This document shows positions 15,569 through 24,729 of a stretch of DNA of 64,000 nt, piece after piece. The position numbers were made by a program, and so were the translations under genes. Each line of letters begins with the position of its first letter. Position 1 is the first letter of the stretch. The stretch is from Vibrio hepatarius (GTDB taxonomy: Bacteria; Pseudomonadota; Gammaproteobacteria; Enterobacterales; Vibrionaceae). The stretch covers positions 1-64,000 of the forward strand of contig NZ_LHPI01000017.1 of the NCBI RefSeq assembly GCF_001274785.1, in the 5' to 3' direction. The notes below the pieces were generated by a model. It saw only the letters and a program-made list of their open reading frames with translations. It did not search any database and was not told the origin of the DNA.

Positions 15569-16606
15569 TTATGGACGAGCAACAAAACCGACAGCTTCGT
15601 AGGCTTTTTTCAATGTTTCAGCCGCACGCGCTGATGCTTTTTCCGCGCCTTGCTTCATCACTTGATCCATGTAAGCACGGTCTTCACGAATGCGGTGGTA
15701 TTCCGCTTGGATTGGCTCCAGCATCGCAACCACGGCTTCACCGACATCTTTCTTAAACGGACCGTACATCTCTACACCCTGGTATTTCGCTTCGATCTCT
15801 TCAAAACTCATACCTGTAGCTGCCGAGTACAGACCCATTAAGTTTGAGATACCCGCTTTGTTATCCCAATCGTGAGCGATACGCGGTGGTGTCTCTGTGT
15901 CTGTCTGAGCTTTGTTAATCTTCTTGATGATTGACTTCGGCTCTTCAAGCAGCGTAATCACGTTCTTACGGTTATCGTCAGACTTAGACATCTTCTTCGT
16001 TGCATCTTGAAGACTCATTACACGCGCGTTCACTGTCGGAATGTACGGCTCTGGCACTTGGAAGATTGGTTGCTCTGGCGAGTAGATGTTGTTGAATCGG
16101 TTGGCGATATCGCGCGCAAGTTCAAGGTGCTGCTTCTGGTCGCTGCCGACTGGCACTTGGTGAGCACCGTAAAGCAGGATATCTGCCGCCATCAACACTG
16201 GGTAATCAAATAGACCCACGTTAACATCACCAAACTGGCTAGACGTGTCTTTCGAGTAACGTGCCGACTTGTCTTTAAACTGCGTCATACGACCCAGCTC
16301 ACCCATTTGGGTGTAACAGTTAAGAAGCCAACCAAGTTGAGCATGCTCAGGTACATGTGACTGAACAAATAGCGTGCTCTTTTGCGGATCAACACCAACT
16401 GCAAGACAGATTGCAAGTGCGTCTAGCGTCGCTTCATGCAGCGCTTTCGGGTCTTGACGAACCGTAATTGCATGAAGGTCTACTACACAGTATTGGCAAT
16501 CGTAATCATCTTGCATCTGTTGCCATTGACGTAGAGCACCCAAGTAGTTACCGATACTTAGTTCACCTGACGGTTGAACACCACTCAATACAATGGGTTT
16601 GCTCAT
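15569..16606 (-). CDS. trpS: Tryptophanyl-tRNA synthetase
   Basis: TrpRS charges tRNA-Trp. The 345-residue class I synthetase has the HIGH-equivalent in SGELSIGNYLG (residues 13-23) and KKMSKSD (KMSKS loop, near 204-210). The length is slightly above the E. coli enzyme (334), mostly by an insert before the C-terminus. It is the last gene of the damX-dam-rpe-gph-trpS order shared with enterics. A strong terminator separates it from gph, so it must also have its own promoter. The ATG follows AAAGGAAC. Confidence 0.97.
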   Translation of the reverse strand: MSKPIVLSGVQPSGELSIGNYLGALRQWQQMQDDYDCQYCVVDLHAITVRQDPKALHEATLDALAICLAVGVDPQKSTLFVQSHVPEHAQLGWLLNCYTQMGELGRMTQFKDKSARYSKDTSSQFGDVNVGLFDYPVLMAADILLYGAHQVPVGSDQKQHLELARDIANRFNNIYSPEQPIFQVPEPYIPTVNARVMSLQDATKKMSKSDDNRKNVITLLEEPKSIIKKINKAQTDTETPPRIAHDWDNKAGISNLMGLYSAATGMSFEEIEAKYQGVEMYGPFKKDVGEAVVAMLEPIQAEYHRIREDRAYMDQVMKQGAEKASARAAETLKKAYEAVGFVARP

Positions 16607-16642
16607 GGGAATAGTTCCTTTGACTTCTTATGCTAAATAATG

Positions 16643-16674
16643 AAAAAAACCGTGTGGTTTCTATCCACACGGTT
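16643..16674 (-). terminator. Intrinsic terminator between gph and trpS
   Basis: On the minus strand AACCGTGTGG/CCACACGGTT (loop 7 nt) is followed by seven T. The region before it was examined for a Trp-rich leader peptide: the only short frame ends in CCG-TGT-GGA-stop and has no tryptophan, so attenuation by Trp codons is not supported. Confidence 0.85.
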
Positions 16675-16722
16675 CACTCAGTGTACTCATTAACGAGTAT
16701 TTTGGAAGATCTTTTGCTGCAA

Positions 16723-17406
16723 CTAAGCGGAAACAGCGACCACGTCGATCAAATCTGCGATGGTGTCGGCGACAAACTCTGGGTTTGACGCAGCGATTGG
16801 CTCGCCATGGTTGTAGCCGTAGGTTAAACCAAACGCCGCACAACCCGCGTTTTTCGCCGCGAGAATATCGTTCTTAGAGTCACCCACCATCAACATCTCT
16901 TCAGGCTGACAGTTATGTTTTTCCATCAACCAGTTCAACGCAACTGGGTTCGGTTTCTTCTCAGGGAAAGCATCGCCACCCAACACATCCACGAAGTATT
17001 TGTCGATGCCGTGCTTCGCCAAAATCTCAGGGACAAACTTAGACGGTTTATTAGTCACCAATGCCAGCGTGAAGCCCGCTTGTTTTAGCTCGGCTAGTGT
17101 CTCGGTTACCGCTGGGTAAAGATGACTGAGCTTATGACCGCTCTTGTCGTAGAAATCGTCAAACAACTCACGCGCCTTCACCAGGAGCGCTTCGTCTAAC
17201 GCTGGGTCAATTGTCATGCTTTGACTCAGAGCTCGACCAACCAACACATCCGCGCCGTTACCAACGTAATCTCGAACTTGTTCTTCTGATACCGCTGGAA
17301 ATCCAAGTGCTTGAACAGCCTGGTCCGCGGCAACGGCCAAATCAGGAACACTGTCGAGTAGCGTACCGTCTAAATCGAATGCGATCAGTTTAATGTTGTT
17401 AGACAT
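16723..17406 (-). CDS. gph: Phosphoglycolate phosphatase
   Basis: Gph removes phosphate from 2-phosphoglycolate, produced by DNA 3'-end repair. The 227-residue HAD-superfamily protein has motif I FDLDGTLLDS (residues 10-19), motif II LVTNKPS with the threonine, and motif III/IV GDSKNDILAAKNAG. The ATG at 17406 is preferred over a TTG one codon earlier. It starts 3 bp after the rpe stop, so the two are translationally coupled. Confidence 0.95.
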   Translation of the reverse strand: MSNNIKLIAFDLDGTLLDSVPDLAVAADQAVQALGFPAVSEEQVRDYVGNGADVLVGRALSQSMTIDPALDEALLVKARELFDDFYDKSGHKLSHLYPAVTETLAELKQAGFTLALVTNKPSKFVPEILAKHGIDKYFVDVLGGDAFPEKKPNPVALNWLMEKHNCQPEEMLMVGDSKNDILAAKNAGCAAFGLTYGYNHGEPIAASNPEFVADTIADLIDVVAVSA

Positions 17407-17409
17407 CAA

Positions 17410-18081
17410 TTATTTTACCTCTGCTAATTGTGCGCGCATTTGGTCAATGACCTGTTTGTAATCTGGCTGATTAAAGATCGCAGAGCCCGCGACAAACATG
17501 TCTGCGCCCGCTTCCGCGATTTCTTTGATGTTGTCGACCTTAACGCCGCCGTCAATCTCAAGACGAATATCACGGCCAGATTCATCAATCATCTTACGCA
17601 CTGCACGAAGCTTGTCTAATGTATTTGGAATAAAAGATTGACCGCCGAAGCCTGGGTTTACTGACATCAGCAGAATCATGTCCACTTTGTCCATAATGTA
17701 CTCAAGGTGGCTAAGCGGTGTTGCTGGGTTAAGAACCACACCCGCTTTACAGCCGTGCTCTTTAATCAGTTGCAGCGTACGGTCAACGTGTTCAGACGCT
17801 TCGATATGGAAAGTGATCATCGATGCCCCCGCTTTGGCAAAGTCAGGAACAATGTTGTCAACTGGCTTAACCATCAAGTGCACATCGATTGGTGCCGTGA
17901 TGCCGTAGTCACGGAGTGCTTTACAGATTGGCGCACCAAAAGTCAGGTTCGGTACATAGTGGTTATCCATAACATCAAAGTGAACCACGTCCGCACCCGC
18001 TGCGAGTACTTTTTCAACGTCTTCGCCAAGGCGAGCAAAGTCTGCAGACAAAATGGATGGAGCGATAAGGAAATCTTTCAT
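17410..18081 (-). CDS. rpe: Ribulose-phosphate 3-epimerase
   Basis: Rpe interconverts ribulose 5-phosphate and xylulose 5-phosphate in the pentose phosphate pathway. The 223-residue TIM-barrel protein shows APSILSADFARLG, the metal-binding VVHFDVMDNHYVPN and DVHLMV, MSVNPGFGGQSF and the second catalytic aspartate in EIDGGVK. It heads a tight rpe-gph pair. Upstream, 102 bp separate it from dam. Confidence 0.97.
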   Translation of the reverse strand: MKDFLIAPSILSADFARLGEDVEKVLAAGADVVHFDVMDNHYVPNLTFGAPICKALRDYGITAPIDVHLMVKPVDNIVPDFAKAGASMITFHIEASEHVDRTLQLIKEHGCKAGVVLNPATPLSHLEYIMDKVDMILLMSVNPGFGGQSFIPNTLDKLRAVRKMIDESGRDIRLEIDGGVKVDNIKEIAEAGADMFVAGSAIFNQPDYKQVIDQMRAQLAEVK

Positions 18082-18183
18082 ACCTGACCTCTAGAGTAAA
18101 TGGCATCATTGCACTGAGTAATTGTTGCGCGCAATTCTACCTAAGCTAGAGGTCAGATGGTAGGTAAACGAAGAGAAATGTGA

Positions 18184-19011
18184 TTATGCGTGTTCGGCTG
18201 GTTTAAACAGTGCCAGCAGTTCATCCACTTTATTTCGGCCCGCTCCGTTGCGGCTGATAGTACGTTTTACTTTCACCACGTTGAGCTCCGCGCCGTGATA
18301 CAAGCGGCGTGTTAGCGTTGTATCGTGGTTTGAGATAAGTACCGGAATACCACGCTCTGTCGCGGCCTTCTCGGCGACATCCGCCAACGCAGCTTGGTCG
18401 TCCAACGTAAAACCGTTCCCTGAGTAGGACGTAAAGTTTGCCGTTGTCGATAGTGGCGCATACGGCGGATCGCAGTACACCACACTGCCTTTGCGGGCAC
18501 GAGAGAAGGTTTCTGGGTAGCTTTCACAAACAAACGTCGCTTTTTTCGCTTTTTCAGCAAAGAACTCCAGCTCAGCTTCCGGGAAGTAAGGCTTTTTGTA
18601 CGAACCAAACGGTACGTTAAACCCGCCTTTTTTGTTGTAGCGGCATAGACCGTTAAAGCCAAAGCGGTTCATGTAGAGAAAAGCCAGCGAACGGTACATG
18701 ATGTCATCGGTCGCGTTGAACTCAGCGCGAACATCGAGATAAGCTTCTTTTCGGTTGTTCTCAGGAATAAACCAACGCTTCGCTTCAGAGATATAATTTT
18801 CTGGCTTATCTTTCAGCAGGTTATACAGATTGATAAGATCTGGGTTGATGTCCGCCAGCAAATACTGCTCATAGTCAGTATTGAGAAATACAGAACCAGC
18901 ACCAACGAACGGCTCCACCAGCTTTCGCCCTTCAGGCAAATAACGCTGGATATCTTCGACAAGTCCGTATTTTCCACCCGCCCATTTCAGGAAGGCACGC
19001 TGTTTCTTCAT
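18184..19011 (-). CDS. dam: DNA adenine methyltransferase (GATC)
   Basis: Dam methylates adenine in GATC and guides mismatch repair and replication timing. It is essential in some Vibrio species. The 275-residue alpha-group N6 methyltransferase has FLKWAGGK (7-14), the AdoMet-binding EPFVGAGSVF (33-42) and the catalytic DPPY at 181-184. It lies between damX and rpe, as in enterics. The ATG is preceded by a weak AGAGCAG ribosome site. Confidence 0.97.
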   Translation of the reverse strand: MKKQRAFLKWAGGKYGLVEDIQRYLPEGRKLVEPFVGAGSVFLNTDYEQYLLADINPDLINLYNLLKDKPENYISEAKRWFIPENNRKEAYLDVRAEFNATDDIMYRSLAFLYMNRFGFNGLCRYNKKGGFNVPFGSYKKPYFPEAELEFFAEKAKKATFVCESYPETFSRARKGSVVYCDPPYAPLSTTANFTSYSGNGFTLDDQAALADVAEKAATERGIPVLISNHDTTLTRRLYHGAELNVVKVKRTISRNGAGRNKVDELLALFKPAEHA

Positions 19012-19079
19012 CTACTGCTCTATTTATCAACCGAAAATTAAGGCTGCGGAATGTAACATATTTTGCGACTAATCTCAGG

Positions 19080-20555
19080 CTATTTTCCACGCTCAAGTTC
19101 ACGGTGTACTTGGCTTAAGGATTTTGCCCACGGTTCGAGCTTCTGCAAATCGGCAGATAAGCTGCTGACCGCGTCTCGCGCCGCCTGAATGGTCGGGAAG
19201 TTATCGTAGGTCACGATGTACCAATCCACATCGTTACGCACCGTTGGGTAGACGTAAACTTTTTCGCTCAACTGGTAGCGGTCAAGAAACGCCTGCACAT
19301 CTTCGAGTTCGTTGACAGCCGCCAGCTGCAAGGTGTAGCTGCGAGCAGAAAAGCTTAAGAGTTGTTCCTTAGCGAACGAGAACTGAATCACTGGTTTGAC
19401 GGGCGCCTCGTCCACTGCCGTTGTTGTTGGCTGCGCTTGAGGCTGCGGCGGCACCGATTCTTCGACCACTTTCTCAATCTCGCTGGTGTCAGCTTCTTCC
19501 GGCTTTTCTTCCAATAGCGCATCGACCACTTCTGAAGTGATCACCACGCGTTGATGTTCTTTGTTTGAATCTCCGACGCTGGTCACTTCTTCGGTTACGG
19601 CTGGCGGCAGAGCCTCGGTATCATCGTCTGCGTTCGCCAACGACGGGTCGACTACTTCTTCTGGAGAAATCACGCCCAAAGCATCGGCATTGTCTTCTGG
19701 CAACGTTGGAATGACGGTCTGTTCACTTGATTGGGTAATTTGCTGCGCTTTGTCATCCGGCGATGGCTGTGACATCATCCACCAGTAACCACCGCCTATC
19801 AGCAGTAGCAAAGCGAGTACGATGAGCGCGATGTTAAGCGGAGAGCCAACAATCGAGCGAATTATGATCCTCTTTTCCACCTTGTAATCCCCTAAAGCCA
19901 TGATTTCACCCGGACGCCGAGCAACCGCGCGATACGCGTTACGAACTCGTTTTTCTAAATCATCTTCGACAAAACGAATCACCAACTGCTCAAAGAAACG
20001 GTCGGCCTCTTGCTGCGAAAACGATTCGATTTCTAACTCTATCGGTTTTTGCTCTTGTCCATAACTCAAACGCGCCAACTGGTTCTCTAACCCCTCAGCT
20101 GCGCCAGTGCGGGTAAACAGCACGACGTTGACCGTCCACAGAGCGTTCTGCTGAGACTCTAATACCAGCATCCATAGCTCAGAAAGCAAAGTCTCGGATA
20201 ACAAATGCGCGTCATCTATCGCAATAACCACATCACAAGCTTCGCCATCCATTAAGTGAATAAAGGAATCGATGAGCGAATCTGCTGGATTGAACAGTGG
20301 TTCAGAAACCAGTTGAGAAAGAATGGTCAAACGACGTTGTGCGTCGTCTTGGTTAGCAAAACACATCAACAAGGATTGATTCTTATCGGGAGCCCAAACC
20401 TCTAAGTAGCGTTGAGCCAGCCAGGTTTTTCCTGCGCCTTGAGCTCCAGTTACGGTGATCAAGTTCGATCCAAAACGTGTTAACAGTTGCAAACGCTCCA
20501 GCAACTCTCGCTGGGAGTCCAACTCCAACACATGTGAATCACGCATCATGCTCAT
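19080..20555 (-). CDS. damX: Cell-division protein DamX (AAA ATPase-like plus SPOR)
   Basis: DamX is an inner-membrane protein that localises to the septal ring. The 491-residue product has an N-terminal ATPase-like domain with Walker A GAQGAGKTW (37-45) and Walker B VVIAIDDAH (109-117), one membrane segment (about 236-256, LNIALIVLALLLLIGGGYWW), a proline/glutamate-rich linker (260-390) and a C-terminal SPOR domain (about 405-483) that would bind denuded septal peptidoglycan. E. coli DamX lacks a clear ATPase motif; the Vibrio form keeps it. ATG 20555 follows AAGGTGG. The aroB-damX-dam order is conserved. Confidence 0.93.
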   Translation of the reverse strand: MSMMRDSHVLELDSQRELLERLQLLTRFGSNLITVTGAQGAGKTWLAQRYLEVWAPDKNQSLLMCFANQDDAQRRLTILSQLVSEPLFNPADSLIDSFIHLMDGEACDVVIAIDDAHLLSETLLSELWMLVLESQQNALWTVNVVLFTRTGAAEGLENQLARLSYGQEQKPIELEIESFSQQEADRFFEQLVIRFVEDDLEKRVRNAYRAVARRPGEIMALGDYKVEKRIIIRSIVGSPLNIALIVLALLLLIGGGYWWMMSQPSPDDKAQQITQSSEQTVIPTLPEDNADALGVISPEEVVDPSLANADDDTEALPPAVTEEVTSVGDSNKEHQRVVITSEVVDALLEEKPEEADTSEIEKVVEESVPPQPQAQPTTTAVDEAPVKPVIQFSFAKEQLLSFSARSYTLQLAAVNELEDVQAFLDRYQLSEKVYVYPTVRNDVDWYIVTYDNFPTIQAARDAVSSLSADLQKLEPWAKSLSQVHRELERGK

Positions 20556-20651
20556 TTCGCCACCTTATAAAGACCTATCAATACCAACTTAACTGCGCCA
20601 AAAGACACTTTACCGCGTCGTGAGCTAAGCGGGTATCAATAGAGACAAAGA

Positions 20652-21755
20652 TTAGAGATCGCGCCCAAAATCAATTGCTTGCTCAATGATCGATTCAGGA
20701 ACACCTTTGATCACTTCCGCAGTACCAATGCTTGTCGGTAGTACCAGTCTCAGTTCGCCCGCGAGCACTTTCTTGTCGCGCATCATGTGTTTCATGAAAT
20801 CAGCAAACGTCATCTGTTGCGGGGTATGAATCGGCAACTGAGCTTGCTTTAGAATCGCAATGATGCGTTCAAGTTGCTCAACAGAGATCAAGCCTTGCAA
20901 CTGAGCCGTTTTCGCCGCCATCACAGTGCCAGCCGCAACCGCTTCACCGTGCAGCCAGTTTCCGTAACCAAGTTCCGCTTCGATAGCATGACCAAATGTA
21001 TGGCCTAAGTTCAGTAAGGCACGGATACCCGACTCTTTCTCGTCTTGCGCCACCACGTCGGCTTTAATCTGACAACAGCGTGCAATCGCGTAAGTCAGTG
21101 CTTGTTCGTCCAGAGCGTAGAGCTTATCGAGGTTCTCTTCTAACCACACGAAGAACTCTTGATCGTAGATGATGCCGTATTTGATCACTTCAGCGATGCC
21201 AGCGGCAAACTCTCGTTTGGGTAATGAGGCTAGGCAATCAGTATCGATAATCACAGACTTTGGCTGATAAAAAGCGCCAATCATGTTTTTACCCAGCTTG
21301 TGGTTAACCGCCGTTTTACCACCCACTGAAGAGTCCACCTGTGACAGTAGTGTGGTTGGGATTTGGACAAAGTCGACACCGCGCTGGTAACACGCCGCAG
21401 AAAAGCCAACCAAATCACCGATAACACCGCCACCCAGAGCGACAATCACGACATCACGGGCATAGTTGCCTTCCAACAGGAAGCTCATGACAGTGTTAAA
21501 GGTTTCGAGAGACTTGTATTGCTCACCGTCAGGTAGCTCAAGTAGTGAGGCTTCACAACCTTGCTGTTCGAGGAGTGAGATAATTTTATCAGCGTAAAGC
21601 GGGGCGACCGTGACATTACTGATCACAACAACTTTCTGTTTTGCTGATGAGTTAGAGCGGTTTAAAAATGAAAGGTGGGCCGGATCATTAAATAATCCGG
21701 CGCCAATTGAAATGGGATAGCTACGTTCGCCTAAGCTGACCGTAATCCGTTCCAT
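20652..21755 (-). CDS. aroB: 3-dehydroquinate synthase
   Basis: AroB makes 3-dehydroquinate from DAHP, step two of the shikimate pathway, with NAD+ and a divalent metal. The 367-residue product has LPDGEQYK, the NAD-binding GGGVIGDLVGFSAA (around 108-121), QIPTTLLSQVDSSVGGKTAVN and the zinc-binding LNLGHTFGHAIE and HGEAV histidines. The gene is 30 bp downstream of aroK, forming an aroK-aroB unit. The ATG has GGAGAAG upstream. Confidence 0.97.
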   Translation of the reverse strand: MERITVSLGERSYPISIGAGLFNDPAHLSFLNRSNSSAKQKVVVISNVTVAPLYADKIISLLEQQGCEASLLELPDGEQYKSLETFNTVMSFLLEGNYARDVVIVALGGGVIGDLVGFSAACYQRGVDFVQIPTTLLSQVDSSVGGKTAVNHKLGKNMIGAFYQPKSVIIDTDCLASLPKREFAAGIAEVIKYGIIYDQEFFVWLEENLDKLYALDEQALTYAIARCCQIKADVVAQDEKESGIRALLNLGHTFGHAIEAELGYGNWLHGEAVAAGTVMAAKTAQLQGLISVEQLERIIAILKQAQLPIHTPQQMTFADFMKHMMRDKKVLAGELRLVLPTSIGTAEVIKGVPESIIEQAIDFGRDL

Positions 21756-21785
21756 GGTGCTTCTCCAGTTACTAAAATAAACGTA

Positions 21786-22304
21786 TTAACGTTCTTCTAG
21801 CATTTTTACAATCTGGTTGGCTACCACTTTTGCACTTTGATCGTCCGTACGTACTGTGTAATCCGCAATTTCTTCGTACAGTGGATTACGCTCTTCAGCT
21901 AAATTTTCCAGTACATCACGTGGATTGTCAGTTTGTAGCAGAGGACGCTTCTTGTCACGGTTAGTACGTGCAAGTTGCTTCTCGATAGTTGTTTCAAGGT
22001 AAACAACAATACCGCGAGCCGATAGACGATTGCGGTTTTCTTTGCTCTTGATAGAGCCGCCGCCAGTAGCAAGTACGATACCCTGCTCTTCTGTCAGGTC
22101 GTTGATTACCTTCTCTTCGCGAGCGCGGAAACCCTCTTCACCTTCCACATCGAATACCCAAGCGATATCTGCACCAGTACGCTCTTCGATCACAGTATCA
22201 GAATCAACAAACTCCATATGAAGCTGTTGGGCTAAATGTCTACCTATTGTGCTTTTGCCGGCGCCCATCGGGCCAACAAGAAAAATATTGCGTTTCTCAG
22301 CCAT
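21786..22304 (-). CDS. aroK: Shikimate kinase I
   Basis: AroK phosphorylates shikimate. The 172-residue P-loop kinase has GPMGAGKSTIGR (11-22), the shikimate-binding DSDTVIEERTG (33-43) and the GGGSI loop (79-83). The ATG lacks a good Shine-Dalgarno sequence (upstream bases read GTAAATTACTGCTAAAC), unlike most genes here, and the preceding spacer is strongly structured. It leads aroB. In E. coli aroK heads a long operon ending at trpS-like genes; here terminators divide the block. Confidence 0.96.
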   Translation of the reverse strand: MAEKRNIFLVGPMGAGKSTIGRHLAQQLHMEFVDSDTVIEERTGADIAWVFDVEGEEGFRAREEKVINDLTEEQGIVLATGGGSIKSKENRNRLSARGIVVYLETTIEKQLARTNRDKKRPLLQTDNPRDVLENLAEERNPLYEEIADYTVRTDDQSAKVVANQIVKMLEER

Positions 22305-22480
22305 GTTTAGCAGTAATTTACAACGTTAATTCAATGACATCGCCACAAGAACACCAGCGTCTCGCTGGGATTAGAAATGCTTGTGGCACCTATTCCTCAC
22401 AGATAATTCGTGATAAGACCCGAAATTATCTAGATATGGTGCCACTAATGCAAATTTATTTTTTTGCTGAACAGTTTTAC
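22305..22480 (-). promoter_or_regulatory. Highly structured spacer between pilQ and aroK
   Basis: This 176-bp spacer holds a perfect hairpin CCAGCG-TCT-CGCTGG (22354-22368). It also holds a nested element: outer arms GTGGCACC (22383-22390) and GGTGCCAC (22438-22445) enclose inner arms AGATAATTCG and CGAAATTATCT (about 22401-22431, one bulged A) around a 10-nt loop. Neither hairpin is followed by a proper T run in the direction of transcription, so they are not simple terminators. The aroK promoter or a leader element is likely here. Confidence 0.5.
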
Positions 22481-24190
22481 TTATTGAATAACAACCTTAG
22501 GTGTTACAAAAATAAGCAGTTCGCTTTTCCCCATCGATTGATAGCTACGACGGAACAAGCCACCCAGCAATGGTAAATCACCCAACAGCGGCACTTTATC
22601 GACCGTATCGGTCACGTTGTGCTGGAAGATACCGCCGAGTACCACCGTCTCACCGTTATCCACCAAAACTTGGGTGCCGATACGCTGCGTATTGATGGAT
22701 ACGGCTTCACCAGTGCCCGTTTTTACCACTTCACCCGGTCTATCCTGAGTCACGCTTAAATCGAGCACTAAGCGGTTGTCTGGCGTGATTTGCGGCGTTA
22801 CTTTTAAACTCAGCACTGCCTTTTTAAATGCGATACTCGTCGCACCGCTCGACGATGACTCCAAGTATGGGATTTCCGTACCCTGTTCAATGTAAGCCGG
22901 CTTCTTGTTGGTGGTGATCAATCGAGGGCTCGAAATCACTTCCGCTTTTGATTCACGTTGCAGCGCAGAAAGCTCTAAGTCTAGCAGTAAATCAGAACCT
23001 AATTTGGCGACCTGAAATGCGATTGACGATGCGTTGCTCGCTGAAGCGGCTAAGTTGACGTTAAGGAAATCATCGACCGTGCTGTCGCCCTGAAGCAATC
23101 CAACTTGATCGAGGTTACTTTCAATCGAACCACCCGCCGTAGTGCTGCCGTTTGTCGAGCTAAAGCCCCAGCGAACACCTAATTCATCCAAGTTACCTTC
23201 ACTGACGCTGACAATACGCGCTTCGATTTGAACCTGTTTGACCGGAATATCCAAGGTATCGACGATTTCACGGATAATATCGATGTTCTCTTTGAGATCA
23301 CGAATCAGCAACGCGTTGGTGCGCTCATCGACACTCAACGAACCACGCTCTGAAAGCATACTCAACGCGCCATCGCCACCGATCATTTCAGCAATTTCTG
23401 ACGCTTTTGCGAACTTCACTTTGATGATCTCAGACGTTAGATCGCCCAATTCTTCCTCTAAACGCGCTTTTTCCATCGACTGTTTCTCGCGCAAGTCCAA
23501 CTCTTCGGTTGGAGCGACCAACACCACATTGCCGTCGACACGTTTATCTAAGCCTTTAACCTGCAGGATAATATCCAGCACTTGCTGCCAAGGTACACCA
23601 TCCAAACGCAAGGTTAGGTTGCCCTGCACCGAATCTGACACCACCAAGTTGAAGTCGTTGTAATCGGCAATCAACTGAAGCACGTTTCTGACCGGGATAT
23701 CTTGGAAGTTAATCGAGATCTTTTTCCCTTCTTTTTCTAGCACGCTCTTTTGTTTAGGTGTGTCTTGGTCTTTCGGTTTATTGATCACCACTTCTAGGTA
23801 GTTACCGTTTAGCGAGTAGTCGTAATCGTATTCACCGTTAATACTCGCAACCAGCAAGGTACTCGGCTGTTTACGGAACACTTCAATAGACTCGACGTTA
23901 GTTGCAAAGTCTTTCACGTCGAGCAAGTAGATTTTTTCATCCGGTACATCGGTGTTAAGTAACTCAATACTCAACCCTTCTTGTGCTTTTTGCACATCGA
24001 CCGCGACACGTGGGTTCGCCAGTTGCACAATGATTTGAGCGTTCTGTTTGTTGTCCACTCTAAAATCAATGTTCTCTAGCTTATTACTCTCTCCTTCTTG
24101 CGCTGCATGGGCGGCAGAAAGCCCTATTCCTATCACTAGCAACATGACTTGGAGCATGTACCTATACAATTGCTTCATTCCTTTATTCAT
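22481..24190 (-). CDS. pilQ: Type IV pilus outer-membrane secretin
   Basis: PilQ forms the multimeric outer-membrane pore through which the type IV pilus leaves, and DNA enters in competent cells. The 569-residue precursor has a signal peptide ending near SAAHA (residue 29), an AMIN-like domain, N-domains (NVLQLIADYNDFNLVVSDSV and the TNALLIRD stretch), and the C-terminal secretin core with SSPRLITTNKKPAYIEQG and the VPLLGDLPLLGGLF signature. It is the last gene of pilMNOPQ. An alternative start 4 codons in (ATG 24178) is possible. Confidence 0.95.
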   Translation of the reverse strand: MNKGMKQLYRYMLQVMLLVIGIGLSAAHAAQEGESNKLENIDFRVDNKQNAQIIVQLANPRVAVDVQKAQEGLSIELLNTDVPDEKIYLLDVKDFATNVESIEVFRKQPSTLLVASINGEYDYDYSLNGNYLEVVINKPKDQDTPKQKSVLEKEGKKISINFQDIPVRNVLQLIADYNDFNLVVSDSVQGNLTLRLDGVPWQQVLDIILQVKGLDKRVDGNVVLVAPTEELDLREKQSMEKARLEEELGDLTSEIIKVKFAKASEIAEMIGGDGALSMLSERGSLSVDERTNALLIRDLKENIDIIREIVDTLDIPVKQVQIEARIVSVSEGNLDELGVRWGFSSTNGSTTAGGSIESNLDQVGLLQGDSTVDDFLNVNLAASASNASSIAFQVAKLGSDLLLDLELSALQRESKAEVISSPRLITTNKKPAYIEQGTEIPYLESSSSGATSIAFKKAVLSLKVTPQITPDNRLVLDLSVTQDRPGEVVKTGTGEAVSINTQRIGTQVLVDNGETVVLGGIFQHNVTDTVDKVPLLGDLPLLGGLFRRSYQSMGKSELLIFVTPKVVIQ

Positions 24191-24213
24191 GATTTCATCT
24201 CAACCTACGACAT

Positions 24214-24729
24214 CTATTTAAGCGCTAACTTGACGTTACGTTTATTCCAACAACCTAACCCGTCGGGAAGTGTTTCATTAATCTGTAAAAACTTATCTGT
24301 CACTCGCGTGACCTTTCCATTGTTCAAACCGATATAGTGGCCAGCATTGACGCGTACCACGTTACCTTTTGGTGTTTGTACCAACGCGGATACTTGGCCG
24401 TTGCCACTCATCACCCCGGTCAAACGCAGTTTGCTCAGCGGGTATTTCTCCAACTTACCGCTCTTAACCCGTTTCACTGGCTGCCAACAATCTTTCTTCG
24501 CCACCGGTTGATTCAATACCAACGCCGCTTGAGGCAACACAAAAGGTTCACGCTGTTTGTGAGCGAAATAAGTAGAAGTTTTGAAGTCGATGACTGGCTT
24601 CAGCGCTACCACATCCTTGCGCGCTTTACGCTCCACTTGTGCGATGTAATCATCGAGAGGCTCTTGGTTCGCCTTACAGCCCACCAACACCAACAGCAGT
24701 GATATCACCGTCAGGCTTTTACTTTTCAT
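24214..24729 (-). CDS. pilP: Type IV pilus assembly lipoprotein PilP
   Basis: PilP is an inner-membrane lipoprotein that links the PilN/PilO dimer to PilQ. The 171-residue precursor has a lipobox VLVGC with the acylated cysteine at residue 18, a flexible linker and a small beta-domain (about 90-165; KYPLSKLRLTGVM onward) that binds secretin N-domains. It overlaps pilO by 11 bp and ends 23 bp before pilQ, so all are co-translated. Confidence 0.94.
   Translation of the reverse strand: MKSKSLTVISLLLVLVGCKANQEPLDDYIAQVERKARKDVVALKPVIDFKTSTYFAHKQREPFVLPQAALVLNQPVAKKDCWQPVKRVKSGKLEKYPLSKLRLTGVMSGNGQVSALVQTPKGNVVRVNAGHYIGLNNGKVTRVTDKFLQINETLPDGLGCWNKRNVKLALK

Noticed and set aside
16643..16723. Possible Trp-codon attenuator before trpS
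   Set aside because: The hairpin is a plain terminator; the short frame before it ends CCG-TGT-GGA-stop and contains no tryptophan codons.
18312..18662. 116-codon frame on the same strand as dam in another frame
   Set aside because: It overlaps the catalytic core of dam in a shifted frame and its composition is that of a shadow frame.
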